Origin: Oceanospirillum sp964342385
GTDB lineage: Bacteria > Pseudomonadota > Gammaproteobacteria > Pseudomonadales > Halomonadaceae
Direction of reading: 5' to 3'
DNA length: 15,059 nt
NCBI GenBank assembly: GCA_964342385.1
Contig: CAYFGP010000152.1
Coordinates: forward strand, 1-15,059
The position numbers were made by a program, and so were the translations under genes. Of this stretch, positions 6,868 to 14,628 are shown one piece after another; within the stretch, counting starts at the first letter, position 1; every line of letters begins with the position of its first letter. The notes beneath the pieces are model-generated. The model saw only the letters and a program-made list of their open reading frames with translations. It was not told the DNA's origin and did no database searches.

Positions 6868-7374
6868 TTAAAGAGCAACAGGTAGTCTCTGAATTTGTTT
6901 TAAAACGCCAGTACACGTGTTGGCATTATGCTGCCTGCCGATATTCATATAGCCATCAGGGCGCAATTCGAGAAAGAGAATAGAGCCATTGGCATCATAG
7001 CCTAGAAGTAAATCGCCATGGAGGTTCACTATTGCTTTGCTGTTGTGTCGGCCATTGTTCTCATCGCCCTGAGCGAAATCAACCATGATATTGTCGTCAG
7101 ATGTGATAACTATAGCGACTTTCACATCAATATGGGCATCATAGCCCATCCAACCCTGCCAAATACCGGCAAGCTTATCGTTTGCAGTGTTTTGAATGCC
7201 TGCTGTGGTGGCGTTATGCATAATGTCGGGAAGCTCTGCTTTAACAGTGCTCTTTGACTCAGCTGGCAATAGACTGTTTTGATAACCTGGCCACTCTATG
7301 ATGATGCTTGGAGAATCGTTTTCCTGATGGGGCAAGCCTAAGCGTTCCAGATACTGTTGGACCTCCGCAGACAA
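6868..7374 (-). CDS. Hypothetical 168-aa protein, start uncertain
   Basis: I do not recognise this protein. It has no signal peptide or membrane segment. An N-terminal part (about 1-60) is followed by a probably beta-rich domain (about 65-165) with LAGIWQGWMGYDA, alternating hydrophobic strands (VKVAIVITSDDNIMVDF) and a Gly/Asn-rich end. The end lies 53 bases before the dihydrofolate reductase start on the same strand, so the two may be co-transcribed. The start is doubtful: TTG at 7374 has a C-rich, not purine-rich, upstream stretch. The frame stays open back to a TGA around 7441-7445 without any ATG, GTG or TTG, so a rare start codon, or loss of the original start, are both possible. A TATAAT at 7478-7483 (minus strand) could serve as its promoter -10. 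Confidence 0.6.
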   Translation of the reverse strand: MSAEVQQYLERLGLPHQENDSPSIIIEWPGYQNSLLPAESKSTVKAELPDIMHNATTAGIQNTANDKLAGIWQGWMGYDAHIDVKVAIVITSDDNIMVDFAQGDENNGRHNSKAIVNLHGDLLLGYDANGSILFLELRPDGYMNIGRQHNANTCTGVLKQIQRLPVAL

Positions 7375-7477
7375 GAATAATGGGGGACATCCAACAAATA
7401 GTCTATAGAGATCAATAGCTAAAAGAGAATGTCCCTGAATCGTTCTTCAGAAAAGCTTATTAGGATCAGTATTGTAG

Positions 7478-7483
7478 ATTATA
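7478..7483 (-). promoter_or_regulatory. Candidate -10 element for the hypothetical gene and folA
   Basis: On the minus strand this reads TATAAT, a perfect sigma-70 -10 element, about 100 bases upstream of the hypothetical gene. No good -35 lies 16-18 bases further upstream, so the promoter is tentative. Confidence 0.3.
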
Positions 7484-7528
7484 CGCGAGTTGATTTAAGT
7501 CCCTTTCTGTTTTCCTCTTGATTAATCA

Positions 7529-8716
7529 TTAGCCTTTCACAGTTTCTACAGCATTAGCCGCCAGAATATCCGCTCGAACTGAGCGCAGTAGATACCAACC
7601 GATAATGCGTTTTGGCAGCCATTTCAGTATCAGGTTTCTTAAGCGGAAACTTCTTGGAGTGGCAGGGATAAACCAGGGCGCGATATCCCGGCTACGTTGT
7701 TGCAGGTTGGTAATGGCTGGGCGTAGCTGCTGTTCATGATGTTGTAGCGCTTCATCTACAGGGTATTGTTTTAGCTTTTCTGCCAGTATATAGGCGGACA
7801 TCATCGCCATACCCGCGCCTTGTCCCGACAGCAGAGTCAGGCAATGTGCGGCGTCACCGAGTAGCAGCACTCGTCCTTGAGACCATTTCGGTAGGGTTAC
7901 CATGGTCAGGTTGTCAAAAAACAGCGGTTCATCGTCGGGCAGTTGCTGCAGGCAATGCCGGGTTTGTGGATGGGATTCGCTATATTGTTTCTCCAGCCAT
8001 TCTCTGGCTTGTTGGCGGGATTGTGGCCGTTCGATGGCGTCATCTTTCCACAGATACAGGCTCGCCAAGCGGTTTTTTCTGAGGGTATAAAACTCCACCA
8101 GTTGTCCCGGTTGAGCGTAGGAGAGAAAGTCATTTTTCAATCCTAGTGAGTCTGGCATCTGAAAGGCGGCGACACGATAGCCCAGGTGCTCCAAATGTTC
8201 GAGTTTGTCGCCCCACAGTTGCTTGCGCGTGTTGGAGTGAATGCCGTCAGCGCCAATGAGCAGATCTGCCGTCAGTTGCTGACCGTCGTTTAGGGTAACC
8301 TCTACTTGCTGATCCTGCTGACTAAAGCTTGTGATCTGGCTGGCGAAGCAGAGTCGGGTATCGGTCTCTTCTGTCACCTTGCGATGCAGCTCTTTTACCA
8401 GATCGGTACGGGCTAGGGTTAGCCAATCCAAAGAACCCAGTAGGTCGTGATAGCGCACCCGCAGCAGCTCTTTGCCCTCGGTATTCAGGTACAGATTCTC
8501 GTGGATATGGTGGTTGTACTGCTGAAGATTATCGATGATGCCCATCTTTTCAGCGGCCTGATAACCCGGTCCTGAGATACCGACCATATAGCCGTCGGCC
8601 CTTAGGTCGGGGGCTTTTTCGATTAGGGTCACTTGCCAGCCCAGTTGAGATAACCACCAAGCGGCACTAAGGCCACCGACACCGGCCCCTGAAATAATAA
8701 CGGATTGTTGTTTCAT
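7529..8716 (-). CDS. Class A FAD-dependent monooxygenase
   Basis: A 395-aa flavoprotein of the PHBH/UbiH-type superfamily, which also contains TetX-like enzymes; these hydroxylate or degrade aromatic and polyketide substrates with NAD(P)H and oxygen. Evidence: the Rossmann motif GAGVGG at residues 10-15 with Glu33 at the end of the second strand, Arg103 in LARTDLV, the DG motif GADGIHS (155-161) and the GD motif GDAAHCLTLLSGQG (287-300). The C-terminal helices contain a basic segment (PRSFRLRNLILKWLPKR) that could lie against the membrane. The ATG overlaps the stop of the MFS carrier gene (ATGA-type overlap) with GAGG upstream, so translation is coupled and the enzyme belongs to the receptor/carrier operon. 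The substrate is unknown; an imported siderophore or similar aromatic ligand is the context-based guess. Confidence 0.88.
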   Translation of the reverse strand: MKQQSVIISGAGVGGLSAAWWLSQLGWQVTLIEKAPDLRADGYMVGISGPGYQAAEKMGIIDNLQQYNHHIHENLYLNTEGKELLRVRYHDLLGSLDWLTLARTDLVKELHRKVTEETDTRLCFASQITSFSQQDQQVEVTLNDGQQLTADLLIGADGIHSNTRKQLWGDKLEHLEHLGYRVAAFQMPDSLGLKNDFLSYAQPGQLVEFYTLRKNRLASLYLWKDDAIERPQSRQQAREWLEKQYSESHPQTRHCLQQLPDDEPLFFDNLTMVTLPKWSQGRVLLLGDAAHCLTLLSGQGAGMAMMSAYILAEKLKQYPVDEALQHHEQQLRPAITNLQQRSRDIAPWFIPATPRSFRLRNLILKWLPKRIIGWYLLRSVRADILAANAVETVKG

Positions 8717-10011
8717 ACTGTGGCCTCCCTGGCGATGCCATAACGTTGGTTAAAGAGGGGTAAGGCGATAAGGGCAAACAGGGTCAGGCAGACTGCGGTG
8801 ATAAAGTACTGGGCATAACCCAAGTGCTGCACCAGTATGCCGCTGGTGACACCTGCCACCAGGGCGACAGCGCTGTCGGTACATTGCAATAAGGTGAAAT
8901 CTACACCGGCTTGTTCCGGGTTAGACCAGCCCATCATCAGGGTATAAAGGGCAACAAAGGAAGCTGCCATGGCCCCAGAACTGGCCAGTAGCAGAGCAAT
9001 GGCATGATTCAGTTGCAGCTGTGTCTGAGTGCTGGCCAGATAAAACAGACCATAGATAATGATTTGCACCAGTAGTAGAGCAATCAATACGGGCCAAGCG
9101 CCCAGACGACGTACCAGATAACCGGCCATCGCCACCGCCAATAAGCTAACCACTGAGCTACCAAAGGTGGCGACCATCCCCAGATCTGTCAGCGACAAAC
9201 CCTGATCCACCATAAAAGGCATGCTCATACCCTGCACCAAACGCAGGCCCGCTTGTACGATGATTACCAGCAATAATCCCTGTTGCAGTGTTTTATTACT
9301 CAGGGCTGTTTTCAGACTCGGGTGACCTGAAGGGCGAGGTAGCTGGCGCAGGTGTGGATCGGTGATTGCGGGCAGTAAGAGAATAATCAGTAACAGCGCC
9401 ATACCAGCCAGCGCTAACTGCCAGCTGATCTGTTCAATCAGGATCAGAAAGACACCACCACCCAGAATTGAACCCAGGTAACCACCACCAATCTGCATGG
9501 TATTGACCCAGCTGCGTCCCTTGCTACTGCTTTGGCCGATAGCGTAACCATCAATGGCGACGTCAACAGTTGATGACACCAGAGCGATCAGGGTGAGTCC
9601 GCCGAAGATCAGCCCAAAACTGTAGGCGGGATCAACCTGTGTTAGACCCAGCAAACCCACAATGGCTAGGCCATTACCGAGCATAAATACCAAACGGGTG
9701 GCTTGGGCGTTACGATAACGCCAGGCTTCAAAGGGGGCGGCCCAGAGGAACTTAAGCACCCAGGGCAGCATCAGTAGATAGATCAGACCTATGGTTTCGG
9801 GCTCAACACCGGCTTGGCGGAACACGGCGGGCATACCCTGAAAGGTGATAGAACCCAGGGTGCTTTGCAGGGTGTACATACCCGCCAATAATAACAGGAA
9901 ACGTGCGCTGCCTGTTTTTAAGCCCGCTGAAGACTTTTTTTGAGGCGATGCTGTTGAAGCCTGAGCCTCGGCGGATGCCGAGGCTGAATTTGAGACGTTT
10001 TGACTGGTCAT
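8713..10011 (-). CDS. MFS carrier, RhtX/FptX/YbtX-like siderophore transporter
   Basis: A 432-aa polytopic protein with about 12 hydrophobic helices. The N-terminal 35 residues are Ser/Ala/Lys-rich and probably cytoplasmic. Helix 1 contains the family-like YTLQSTLGSITFQGMPAVFR segment, and the STVDVAIDGYAIG motif matches the position of the Asp-Gly motif of AmpG/RhtX/FptX-type carriers. Such carriers bring ferric siderophores or related ligands across the inner membrane without an ABC transporter. The start: ATG at 10011 lies six bases after GAGG; GTG at 10014 is only three bases from it. It begins 13 bases after the receptor stop and its stop overlaps the FAD monooxygenase start. Import is favoured over export by the receptor next door, but direction cannot be proven from sequence. 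Confidence 0.85.
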   Translation of the reverse strand: MTSQNVSNSASASAEAQASTASPQKKSSAGLKTGSARFLLLLAGMYTLQSTLGSITFQGMPAVFRQAGVEPETIGLIYLLMLPWVLKFLWAAPFEAWRYRNAQATRLVFMLGNGLAIVGLLGLTQVDPAYSFGLIFGGLTLIALVSSTVDVAIDGYAIGQSSSKGRSWVNTMQIGGGYLGSILGGGVFLILIEQISWQLALAGMALLLIILLLPAITDPHLRQLPRPSGHPSLKTALSNKTLQQGLLLVIIVQAGLRLVQGMSMPFMVDQGLSLTDLGMVATFGSSVVSLLAVAMAGYLVRRLGAWPVLIALLLVQIIIYGLFYLASTQTQLQLNHAIALLLASSGAMAASFVALYTLMMGWSNPEQAGVDFTLLQCTDSAVALVAGVTSGILVQHLGYAQYFITAVCLTLFALIALPLFNQRYGIAREATV

Positions 10012-10024
10012 CACATCGCCTCAA

Positions 10025-12085
10025 TTAAAAGCTAACCGCAGCGCTGACACCCAGTACCCGACCTTCACCCAAGGTGCTGCGTACATCACCAGGGCCAAAC
10101 ATAAAGCTGGAGCTGCGCCAGATTTCGTCGGTCAGGTTATCGCCAAACAAGCGCACTTCCAGGCCGTTATGTAGGGCCAGTTGTAGTGAGGCATCCACTA
10201 GAGTGTAAGCTTTCTGGCTCAGAGTGTTGGATTCTTCAAAGAAGATCTCTGAAAAGTAACGGGCACCGGCATTCAGGCTTAGGTCACCAGGTAGCCAGTT
10301 CTGGTCGATACGATAATCGGCCATCAGTTGTAACTGAGTATCTGGGCTGTAGGGCAGACGTTTACCGTCGTAACTGACACCTGTCACAGGATCAACAGCG
10401 TCTTTCAGTTCAGCACGGCCCAGCATCAGAGCCGTTTTTACCATCAGGGCATCACTGGCCTGCCAGCGAGCGTCCAGTTCCAAGCCATAGCTGTTGGCGT
10501 CACCCACATTTCGCAGTACCTGCATACCCAGCGGGCCTACGTAGAGTTGTTTGTCCTGAGTGTCCACCCAGTAAACCACGCTGTTCAGCTGTAGCCTGTT
10601 GTCCAGTAGGTTAGCACGCCAGCCCAGTTCAACGTTGATGGACTCTTCCGGGTCAAAAGAGACTTCATCTCCGGCATTGGATACCGCATGGTTAAAGCCA
10701 CCGGGTTTGTAACCCTTGCTGGTGCTGATATAGAAGCGATGTTGTGCACTGTGCTGCCAACCCAGAGAAAGTTTAGGTGTGACATTGGTGAAGCCATCAT
10801 CATTGCTAAAGCTGAATGCCCCGGTATCGGAACGTTGGAAATCGATACTGCTTTCGCTTTTCTCCCAGCGCAGACCTGCGGTCAGATCCAGCTGAGGGCT
10901 TAACTGAATACGGCTTTCACCAAACAGGGCCAGATTGTCTTTCTCCACCCTGTTGACCGATGGACCAAAATAACCGGGATAGCCAGGATCACGGCGGGTA
11001 AACTCCTGATTCTCTAACCACAGGCCGATCAGGTTCTCTGTGCTGTCGGTATCAAAGTTCAGGCGCAGTTCCTGGGAGAAACTCTCCTGTTGTTCCGGGT
11101 AATTCAGACCACCCAGGAAACGATCCATTTCTCTTTCCTGCCAGGCTGAGATACTGGTCAAAGTGGCCTGATCAAAATCATAACTGGCGGTGAGGGCGTA
11201 GCTATTGACCTGGCGATCCAAGTAACCCTCGGGGCCTTGAGTGGAGGAATCGTATTCGCGTTCGTCCAGCAGGCTTTCCCGTACGTAGACTTCCTCGTGG
11301 CTTTCCAGCTCATCGCGGCCTAGGCTGAATTGTACAGATAAAGGGCTGCTTTCTGGTGCGTAACCCAGACGGATCTGAGCCGCTTTATTCTTACTGTCAT
11401 CAATATTGTCACGACCCGAGGAAGTATCCTCGATACGGCCGGGTTGTTCTTCCCAGCGTAGATTCACATCCGCATACAGGCCTGAATCGGTACGCGCTGA
11501 AGCGACACTCAAATCCGCCAGACGTTTTTGGTTTGCCAGCGTAGCCTGTATACGTACCTTGGCAGATTGCTCCGGCTGCTGAGTAACGACGTTAATCACA
11601 CCGGCGTAAGCATTACCGCCATAAAGAGTACCCTGAGGGCCGCGCAGCAGTTCGACCCGTTCCACATTAACCAGTTGCTGGGTGATAAAGGCCATATCCT
11701 GAGGTACACCATCCAGATAGAGCTGTACCGTTGGACTATAGAAGTTGGGTGAACTCATGCCGCGAACACTAATACCTGGGTAGGCTCGATTGCCCCGGCT
11801 GCGAATCAACAGACCTGGAAAGACCTTTTCCAGTTCCGCAATCTTGGTAACACCAGCGGCCTTTAATTCCTGGGCAGTCACTATCTGCACACTGCTGTCA
11901 ATGCTAGCCAGAGACTGCTCGCGTTTATTGGCGGTCACCAGAATCTGATCCTGTATTGCTACAGAACCTGATGATAAGCTTGCGGCCTGATCGGATTGTG
12001 CCTGTACTTGAGTGGCGAGTAGAGAAACCAAACCAGTACTGCTTAAACCCATGATTTTCAGCCAGTTGAGGTGCTGCCGGGACAT
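10025..12085 (-). CDS. TonB-dependent receptor, FyuA-like
   Basis: A 686-aa outer-membrane receptor. The signal peptide (residues 1-30, ending VQA) precedes a TonB-box-like segment (DQILVTA). The plug domain contains SIDSSVQIVTAQEL, VRGMSSP, YLDGVPQ and VERVELLRGPQGTLYGGNAYAGVINVVTQ. A 22-strand barrel ends in a terminal Phe (VSAAVSF). Several stretches match, from memory, the yersiniabactin receptor FyuA: STSKGYKPGGFN, QLYVGPLGMQVLRNVGDA and the spacing between them. The start is ATG at 12085, six bases after AGGAGT (12092-12097); an upstream in-frame TTG at 12109 lacks a site. It is first in an operon with the MFS carrier and the monooxygenase, and diverges from an AraC-type regulator. The ligand is likely a phenolate/thiazoline-type ferric siderophore or another metallophore, by homology only. 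Confidence 0.93.
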   Translation of the reverse strand: MSRQHLNWLKIMGLSSTGLVSLLATQVQAQSDQAASLSSGSVAIQDQILVTANKREQSLASIDSSVQIVTAQELKAAGVTKIAELEKVFPGLLIRSRGNRAYPGISVRGMSSPNFYSPTVQLYLDGVPQDMAFITQQLVNVERVELLRGPQGTLYGGNAYAGVINVVTQQPEQSAKVRIQATLANQKRLADLSVASARTDSGLYADVNLRWEEQPGRIEDTSSGRDNIDDSKNKAAQIRLGYAPESSPLSVQFSLGRDELESHEEVYVRESLLDEREYDSSTQGPEGYLDRQVNSYALTASYDFDQATLTSISAWQEREMDRFLGGLNYPEQQESFSQELRLNFDTDSTENLIGLWLENQEFTRRDPGYPGYFGPSVNRVEKDNLALFGESRIQLSPQLDLTAGLRWEKSESSIDFQRSDTGAFSFSNDDGFTNVTPKLSLGWQHSAQHRFYISTSKGYKPGGFNHAVSNAGDEVSFDPEESINVELGWRANLLDNRLQLNSVVYWVDTQDKQLYVGPLGMQVLRNVGDANSYGLELDARWQASDALMVKTALMLGRAELKDAVDPVTGVSYDGKRLPYSPDTQLQLMADYRIDQNWLPGDLSLNAGARYFSEIFFEESNTLSQKAYTLVDASLQLALHNGLEVRLFGDNLTDEIWRSSSFMFGPGDVRSTLGEGRVLGVSAAVSF

Positions 12086-12150
12086 ATATCGACTCCTGTT
12101 TACGATCAATGGCGGCAGTGTGCGTATTTTCAGCTTGGTTCGCTAACACA

Positions 12151-12177
12151 ATCGGGACAGAATAGACGTTATCGGGA
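12151..12177. promoter_or_regulatory. ATCGGGA direct repeats, candidate AraC-family operator
   Basis: ATCGGGA occurs at 12151-12157 and 12171-12177, exactly 20 bases apart, in the divergent region between the receptor and its likely regulator. AraC-family activators typically contact direct-repeat half-sites two helical turns apart. On the minus strand the repeat reads TCCCGAT, upstream of the receptor gene by about 65-90 bases, suitable for activation. Confidence 0.45.
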
Positions 12178-12183
12178 TTTTAA

Positions 12184-12212
12184 TTGAAAATCATTCTTAT
12201 TAGGCATAATAT
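12184..12212 (+). promoter_or_regulatory. Sigma-70 promoter of the AraC-family gene with Fur-box-like overlap
   Basis: TTGAAA (12184-12189) and TAATAT (12207-12212) are 17 bases apart, a good -35/-10 pair about 30 bases before the regulator ATG. Overlapping the -35 and spacer, TGAAAAT-C-ATTCTTA (12185-12199) matches the 7-1-7 Fur consensus TGATAAT-N-ATTATCA at about 11 of 14 positions. Iron-replete Fur would block this promoter. Confidence 0.55.
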
Positions 12213-12239
12213 TCTGACTGGTCAATAAGTAATCAAGTT

Positions 12240-13175
12240 ATGGATACTATCTATAATCAAAGACTCGATACGAGTGCAGAACAGGGTGTTTTTCCAGACG
12301 GTATAAGTCGTGCAATTCGCGAAGCGGCGCAGACTGAACGCCTGAGCGATAATATTGAAATTAATACTCTGGATCTGCGTCTGCAGAATGATCATGTGAT
12401 CGAAACAGTAGGGCCACCGACCTTCTGCATTGCCGTGTTTTTAGAAGGTTATGGTCAGCTGTCGATAGACAATGGCCCCACTCTGGATATCAAACCGGGC
12501 ATGACGGTGGTTTTCCATGCCCCGGTCAGTGCTAAAGGTCGTACCCTGTTCCTGGGAGATCATCGTTTGCACTGTCTGGATATGCGTTTTAGCCTGGATT
12601 ACCTGTGTAGCTTTGGTATCGACTCCTTAACCCGCCTGATTCCCATGTTTCAGCACAATTGCAGTGTGGCAGATCTGATGATGTTGGCCCGCCCAACCTC
12701 AACACGCTTGATGAGCATTGCCAAGGAAATTATGCATTGCTCGATGACAGGGCTGGCGCGGAATGTATTTCTGCAGGCGAAGGCTCTAGAGGCCTTGTCT
12801 CAGGTGTTGGCGGTGATCGAGCAACCGGATAGTAATCAGCCCAAGCTGAGTAAAATCGATCAGATCAAGGTACAGCAAGCCATTCAGCTGATTGATCAGG
12901 ATTACCAATCTCCCTGGACCATCTCCCGTCTCGCCCGAGAAGTGGGCTTAAATGAGCGCAAACTGAAAACCGGTTTTCACCGCTTGGTGCAGTCCACCGT
13001 CCATAATTATCTGGAAGAAACCCGCTTGAATGAAGCTAAGACATTGTTAGCTCAGGGCAGTAAGGTCACCGATGTTGCTATGACCGTGGGTTACGCCAAT
13101 CCCAGTCATTTTGCTAAACGTTTTAAGCAGCGTTTTAATATCGCCCCCAGTCAATGGAATCTACGCCAGGAATAG
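12240..13175 (+). CDS. AraC-family transcriptional regulator, PchR/YbtA-like
   Basis: A 311-aa regulator. The N-terminal part (about 1-190) is a ligand-sensing domain with cupin-like strands (PGMTVVFHAPVS). The C-terminal part (about 205-308) holds the two-helix-turn-helix AraC domain: WTISRLAREVGLNERKLKTGF for the first and VTDVAMTVGYANPSHFAKRF for the second, ending in the usual FNIAPSQW. Length and architecture resemble PchR and YbtA, AraC regulators that sense pyochelin or yersiniabactin and switch on the receptor gene. It is divergent from a FyuA-like receptor, with a Fur-box-like site and paired repeats between. The start ATG at 12240 has only a weak ribosome site, which fits a low-level regulator. 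The ligand identity is inferred from context. Confidence 0.93.
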   Translation: MDTIYNQRLDTSAEQGVFPDGISRAIREAAQTERLSDNIEINTLDLRLQNDHVIETVGPPTFCIAVFLEGYGQLSIDNGPTLDIKPGMTVVFHAPVSAKGRTLFLGDHRLHCLDMRFSLDYLCSFGIDSLTRLIPMFQHNCSVADLMMLARPTSTRLMSIAKEIMHCSMTGLARNVFLQAKALEALSQVLAVIEQPDSNQPKLSKIDQIKVQQAIQLIDQDYQSPWTISRLAREVGLNERKLKTGFHRLVQSTVHNYLEETRLNEAKTLLAQGSKVTDVAMTVGYANPSHFAKRFKQRFNIAPSQWNLRQE

Positions 13176-13200
13176 TTATTTCCTGAGGGTAGATTCCTTT
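13156..13200 (+). terminator. Hairpin spanning the AraC-family stop codon
   Basis: The left arm GGAATCTACGCCAGGAA (13156-13172) is inside the coding sequence and the right arm TTCCTGAGGGTAGATTCC (13180-13197) is downstream. They pair as 9 + 6 bp around a small internal loop. The TAG stop (13173-13175) lies in the seven-base apical loop. Only TTT follows, so termination may be weak or protein-assisted. Confidence 0.45.
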
Positions 13201-13280
13201 CGAATACGCCTCTTTTGTAGCCTTCGTTTTCATTCCTGCTTCAGGTTCCGTGTGAGCATCCGCTTATTTACACCTTTATA

Positions 13281-13325
13281 AGATAGTGGGCCTATCTATT
13301 TGTTACTAAGTGGGTCTTACTTAGT
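13281..13325. repeat. Two adjacent short inverted repeats before the GNAT operon
   Basis: AGATAG (13281-13286) and CTATCT (13292-13297) flank TGGGC. ACTAAGT (13305-13311) and ACTTAGT (13319-13325) flank GGGTCTT. Both are perfect, with centres about 26 bases apart, 75-120 bases upstream of the first acetyltransferase gene. They could be operators or small RNA stems. I see no convincing -35/-10 pair nearby. Confidence 0.35.
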
Positions 13326-13399
13326 TCCAATTGTCGCTTTAATCTACACCCAGAATCATTTGAAAGCTAAACCACAGCTTGTTGGGAAGGATTAAAGAG

Positions 13400-14113
13400 A
13401 TGACTGAGAACATTCGCAAAAATGCGCTGGGGCAGGCTATTGGTGCTGAGCTGCCTGAGTGGAGCCCACGTAGCCGTCCGGCAAAAACAGCGATGAAAGG
13501 TGAGTATTGCTGGTTGGAGCCTCTCAATCCAGAGATCCATGGTGCCCAGCTATTTAAAGCCTTTGTGCTGGATCTTGACGCTGGTAACTGGACCTATCTG
13601 CCTTACGGCCCATTTGATAGCGTTGAGCCATTTATGGCGTGGTTGAAGGATTGGTGTTGTGGCGATGATCCTCTGTTTTATGCGGTGGTGGATAGCTCTA
13701 CCGGTGAAGCGGTAGGTATGGCCAGTTATCTGCGTATTGAGCCTGCGGTCGGAGTGATCGAGGTGGGGCATATCCATTTCTCGCCTCTGATGCAGAGAAC
13801 GCCGATGTCGACGGAAGCGATGTTTCTGATGATGCAGCGTGTCTTTGATGAGTTGGGTTACCGCCGTTATGAGTGGAAGTGTGATAACTGCAATGGGCCC
13901 TCTAAGCAGGCGGCTGAGCGTTTGGGCTTTAGCTTTGAAGGTGTTTTCCGTCAGGCCACTATTTATAAGGGCCGTAATCGGGATACCGCTTGGTTCTCTA
14001 TTTTGGACTCTGAATGGCCGCGTTTGAAGCAGGCTTTCCAGGCTTGGTTACATCCGGACAACTTTGACAGTGCAGGTCAGCGAAAGCGCGCTTTGCAGGA
14101 CTTTTTGGACTAA
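13400..14113 (+). CDS. GNAT acetyltransferase, RimJ/RimL-like
   Basis: A 237-aa GNAT-family protein; these transfer an acetyl group from acetyl-CoA to an amine. The fold runs over about residues 30-215: an acceptor-side N-terminal half, the EVGHIHFSPLMQRTPMSTEAM segment (cofactor-site region in this subgroup), then YRRYEWKCDNCNGPSKQAAERLGF and EGVFRQATIYKGRNRDTAWFS, characteristic of RimJ/RimL-like members. The substrate is unknown. The start ATG at 13400 follows GGAAGG (13385-13390); an in-frame TTG at 13379 would put the ribosome site inside the gene. The next gene begins 10 bases after the stop, so the two GNAT genes form an operon with the LysE-type exporter. Confidence 0.9.
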   Translation: MTENIRKNALGQAIGAELPEWSPRSRPAKTAMKGEYCWLEPLNPEIHGAQLFKAFVLDLDAGNWTYLPYGPFDSVEPFMAWLKDWCCGDDPLFYAVVDSSTGEAVGMASYLRIEPAVGVIEVGHIHFSPLMQRTPMSTEAMFLMMQRVFDELGYRRYEWKCDNCNGPSKQAAERLGFSFEGVFRQATIYKGRNRDTAWFSILDSEWPRLKQAFQAWLHPDNFDSAGQRKRALQDFLD

Positions 14114-14123
14114 GGAGATTGAG

Positions 14124-14573
14124 ATGACGATTACTGTTTCTGCACTGAACCCAAACGATAGGGAACAATGGGAAAAACTCTATTACGGTTATGCGGATTT
14201 TTATCAGATGCCAATGACCCAAGAGACGTTGGATAAGGTCTGGAGTTGGGTCTTTGATCCTAATAATCGCTTCTTTGCACTGATTGCCAAGGATGAGTGG
14301 GGCAATGGTGTCGGTTTGATGCATTACCGCGAGATGCCTTCACCGCTGCGTGGCGCTCAGGTGGGCTTTCTGGATGATCTGTTTGTGGACCCAGATTGTC
14401 GCGGTAAGGGCACTGTAGATCTGATGTTTGAACGCTTAAAGCAGGAAGCTCAGGTTCAGGGCTGGCCTTTTGTACGTTGGATTACTGCAGAAGATAACTA
14501 CCGTGGCCGGGCGGTGTATGACCGTTTAGCCAGTAAAACTCAGTGGCAGACCTATCAGTTGGATGTGGATTAA
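14124..14573 (+). CDS. GNAT acetyltransferase
   Basis: A 149-aa single-domain GNAT enzyme. The acetyl-CoA binding motif A is clear (VGFLDDLFVDPDCRGKGTVDLMFERL, with Arg-Gly-Lys-Gly at the pyrophosphate loop), followed by a motif B-like helix (NYRGRAVYDRLA). Compact length and an early YYGYADFYQMP segment fit small-molecule or amino-acid-type N-acetyltransferases, but no substrate can be named. ATG at 14124 is chosen because AAGGAG (14112-14117) lies six bases before it; longer in-frame starts would overlap the preceding gene. It is flanked by another GNAT gene and a LysE-type exporter on the same strand. Confidence 0.92.
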   Translation: MTITVSALNPNDREQWEKLYYGYADFYQMPMTQETLDKVWSWVFDPNNRFFALIAKDEWGNGVGLMHYREMPSPLRGAQVGFLDDLFVDPDCRGKGTVDLMFERLKQEAQVQGWPFVRWITAEDNYRGRAVYDRLASKTQWQTYQLDVD

Positions 14574-14628
14574 TCGCTGTGGTTTTGATCGGATTATTTA
14601 GCTTGCTGATGAGATAAAAGGGGTATCC

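Noticed and set aside
12086..12109. TTG start for the TonB receptor eight codons upstream
   Set aside because: The AGGAGT ribosome site lies inside this extension and correctly spaced before the ATG at 12085, which also begins a normal signal peptide.
12160..12165. TATTCT on the minus strand as -10 of the receptor promoter
   Set aside because: No fitting -35 lies 16-18 bases upstream, and it would place the candidate activator repeats over the core promoter and the start site, which is unlikely for activation.
14064..14123. N-terminal extension of the second acetyltransferase
   Set aside because: It overlaps the preceding gene, and AAGGAG stands correctly before the ATG at 14124.
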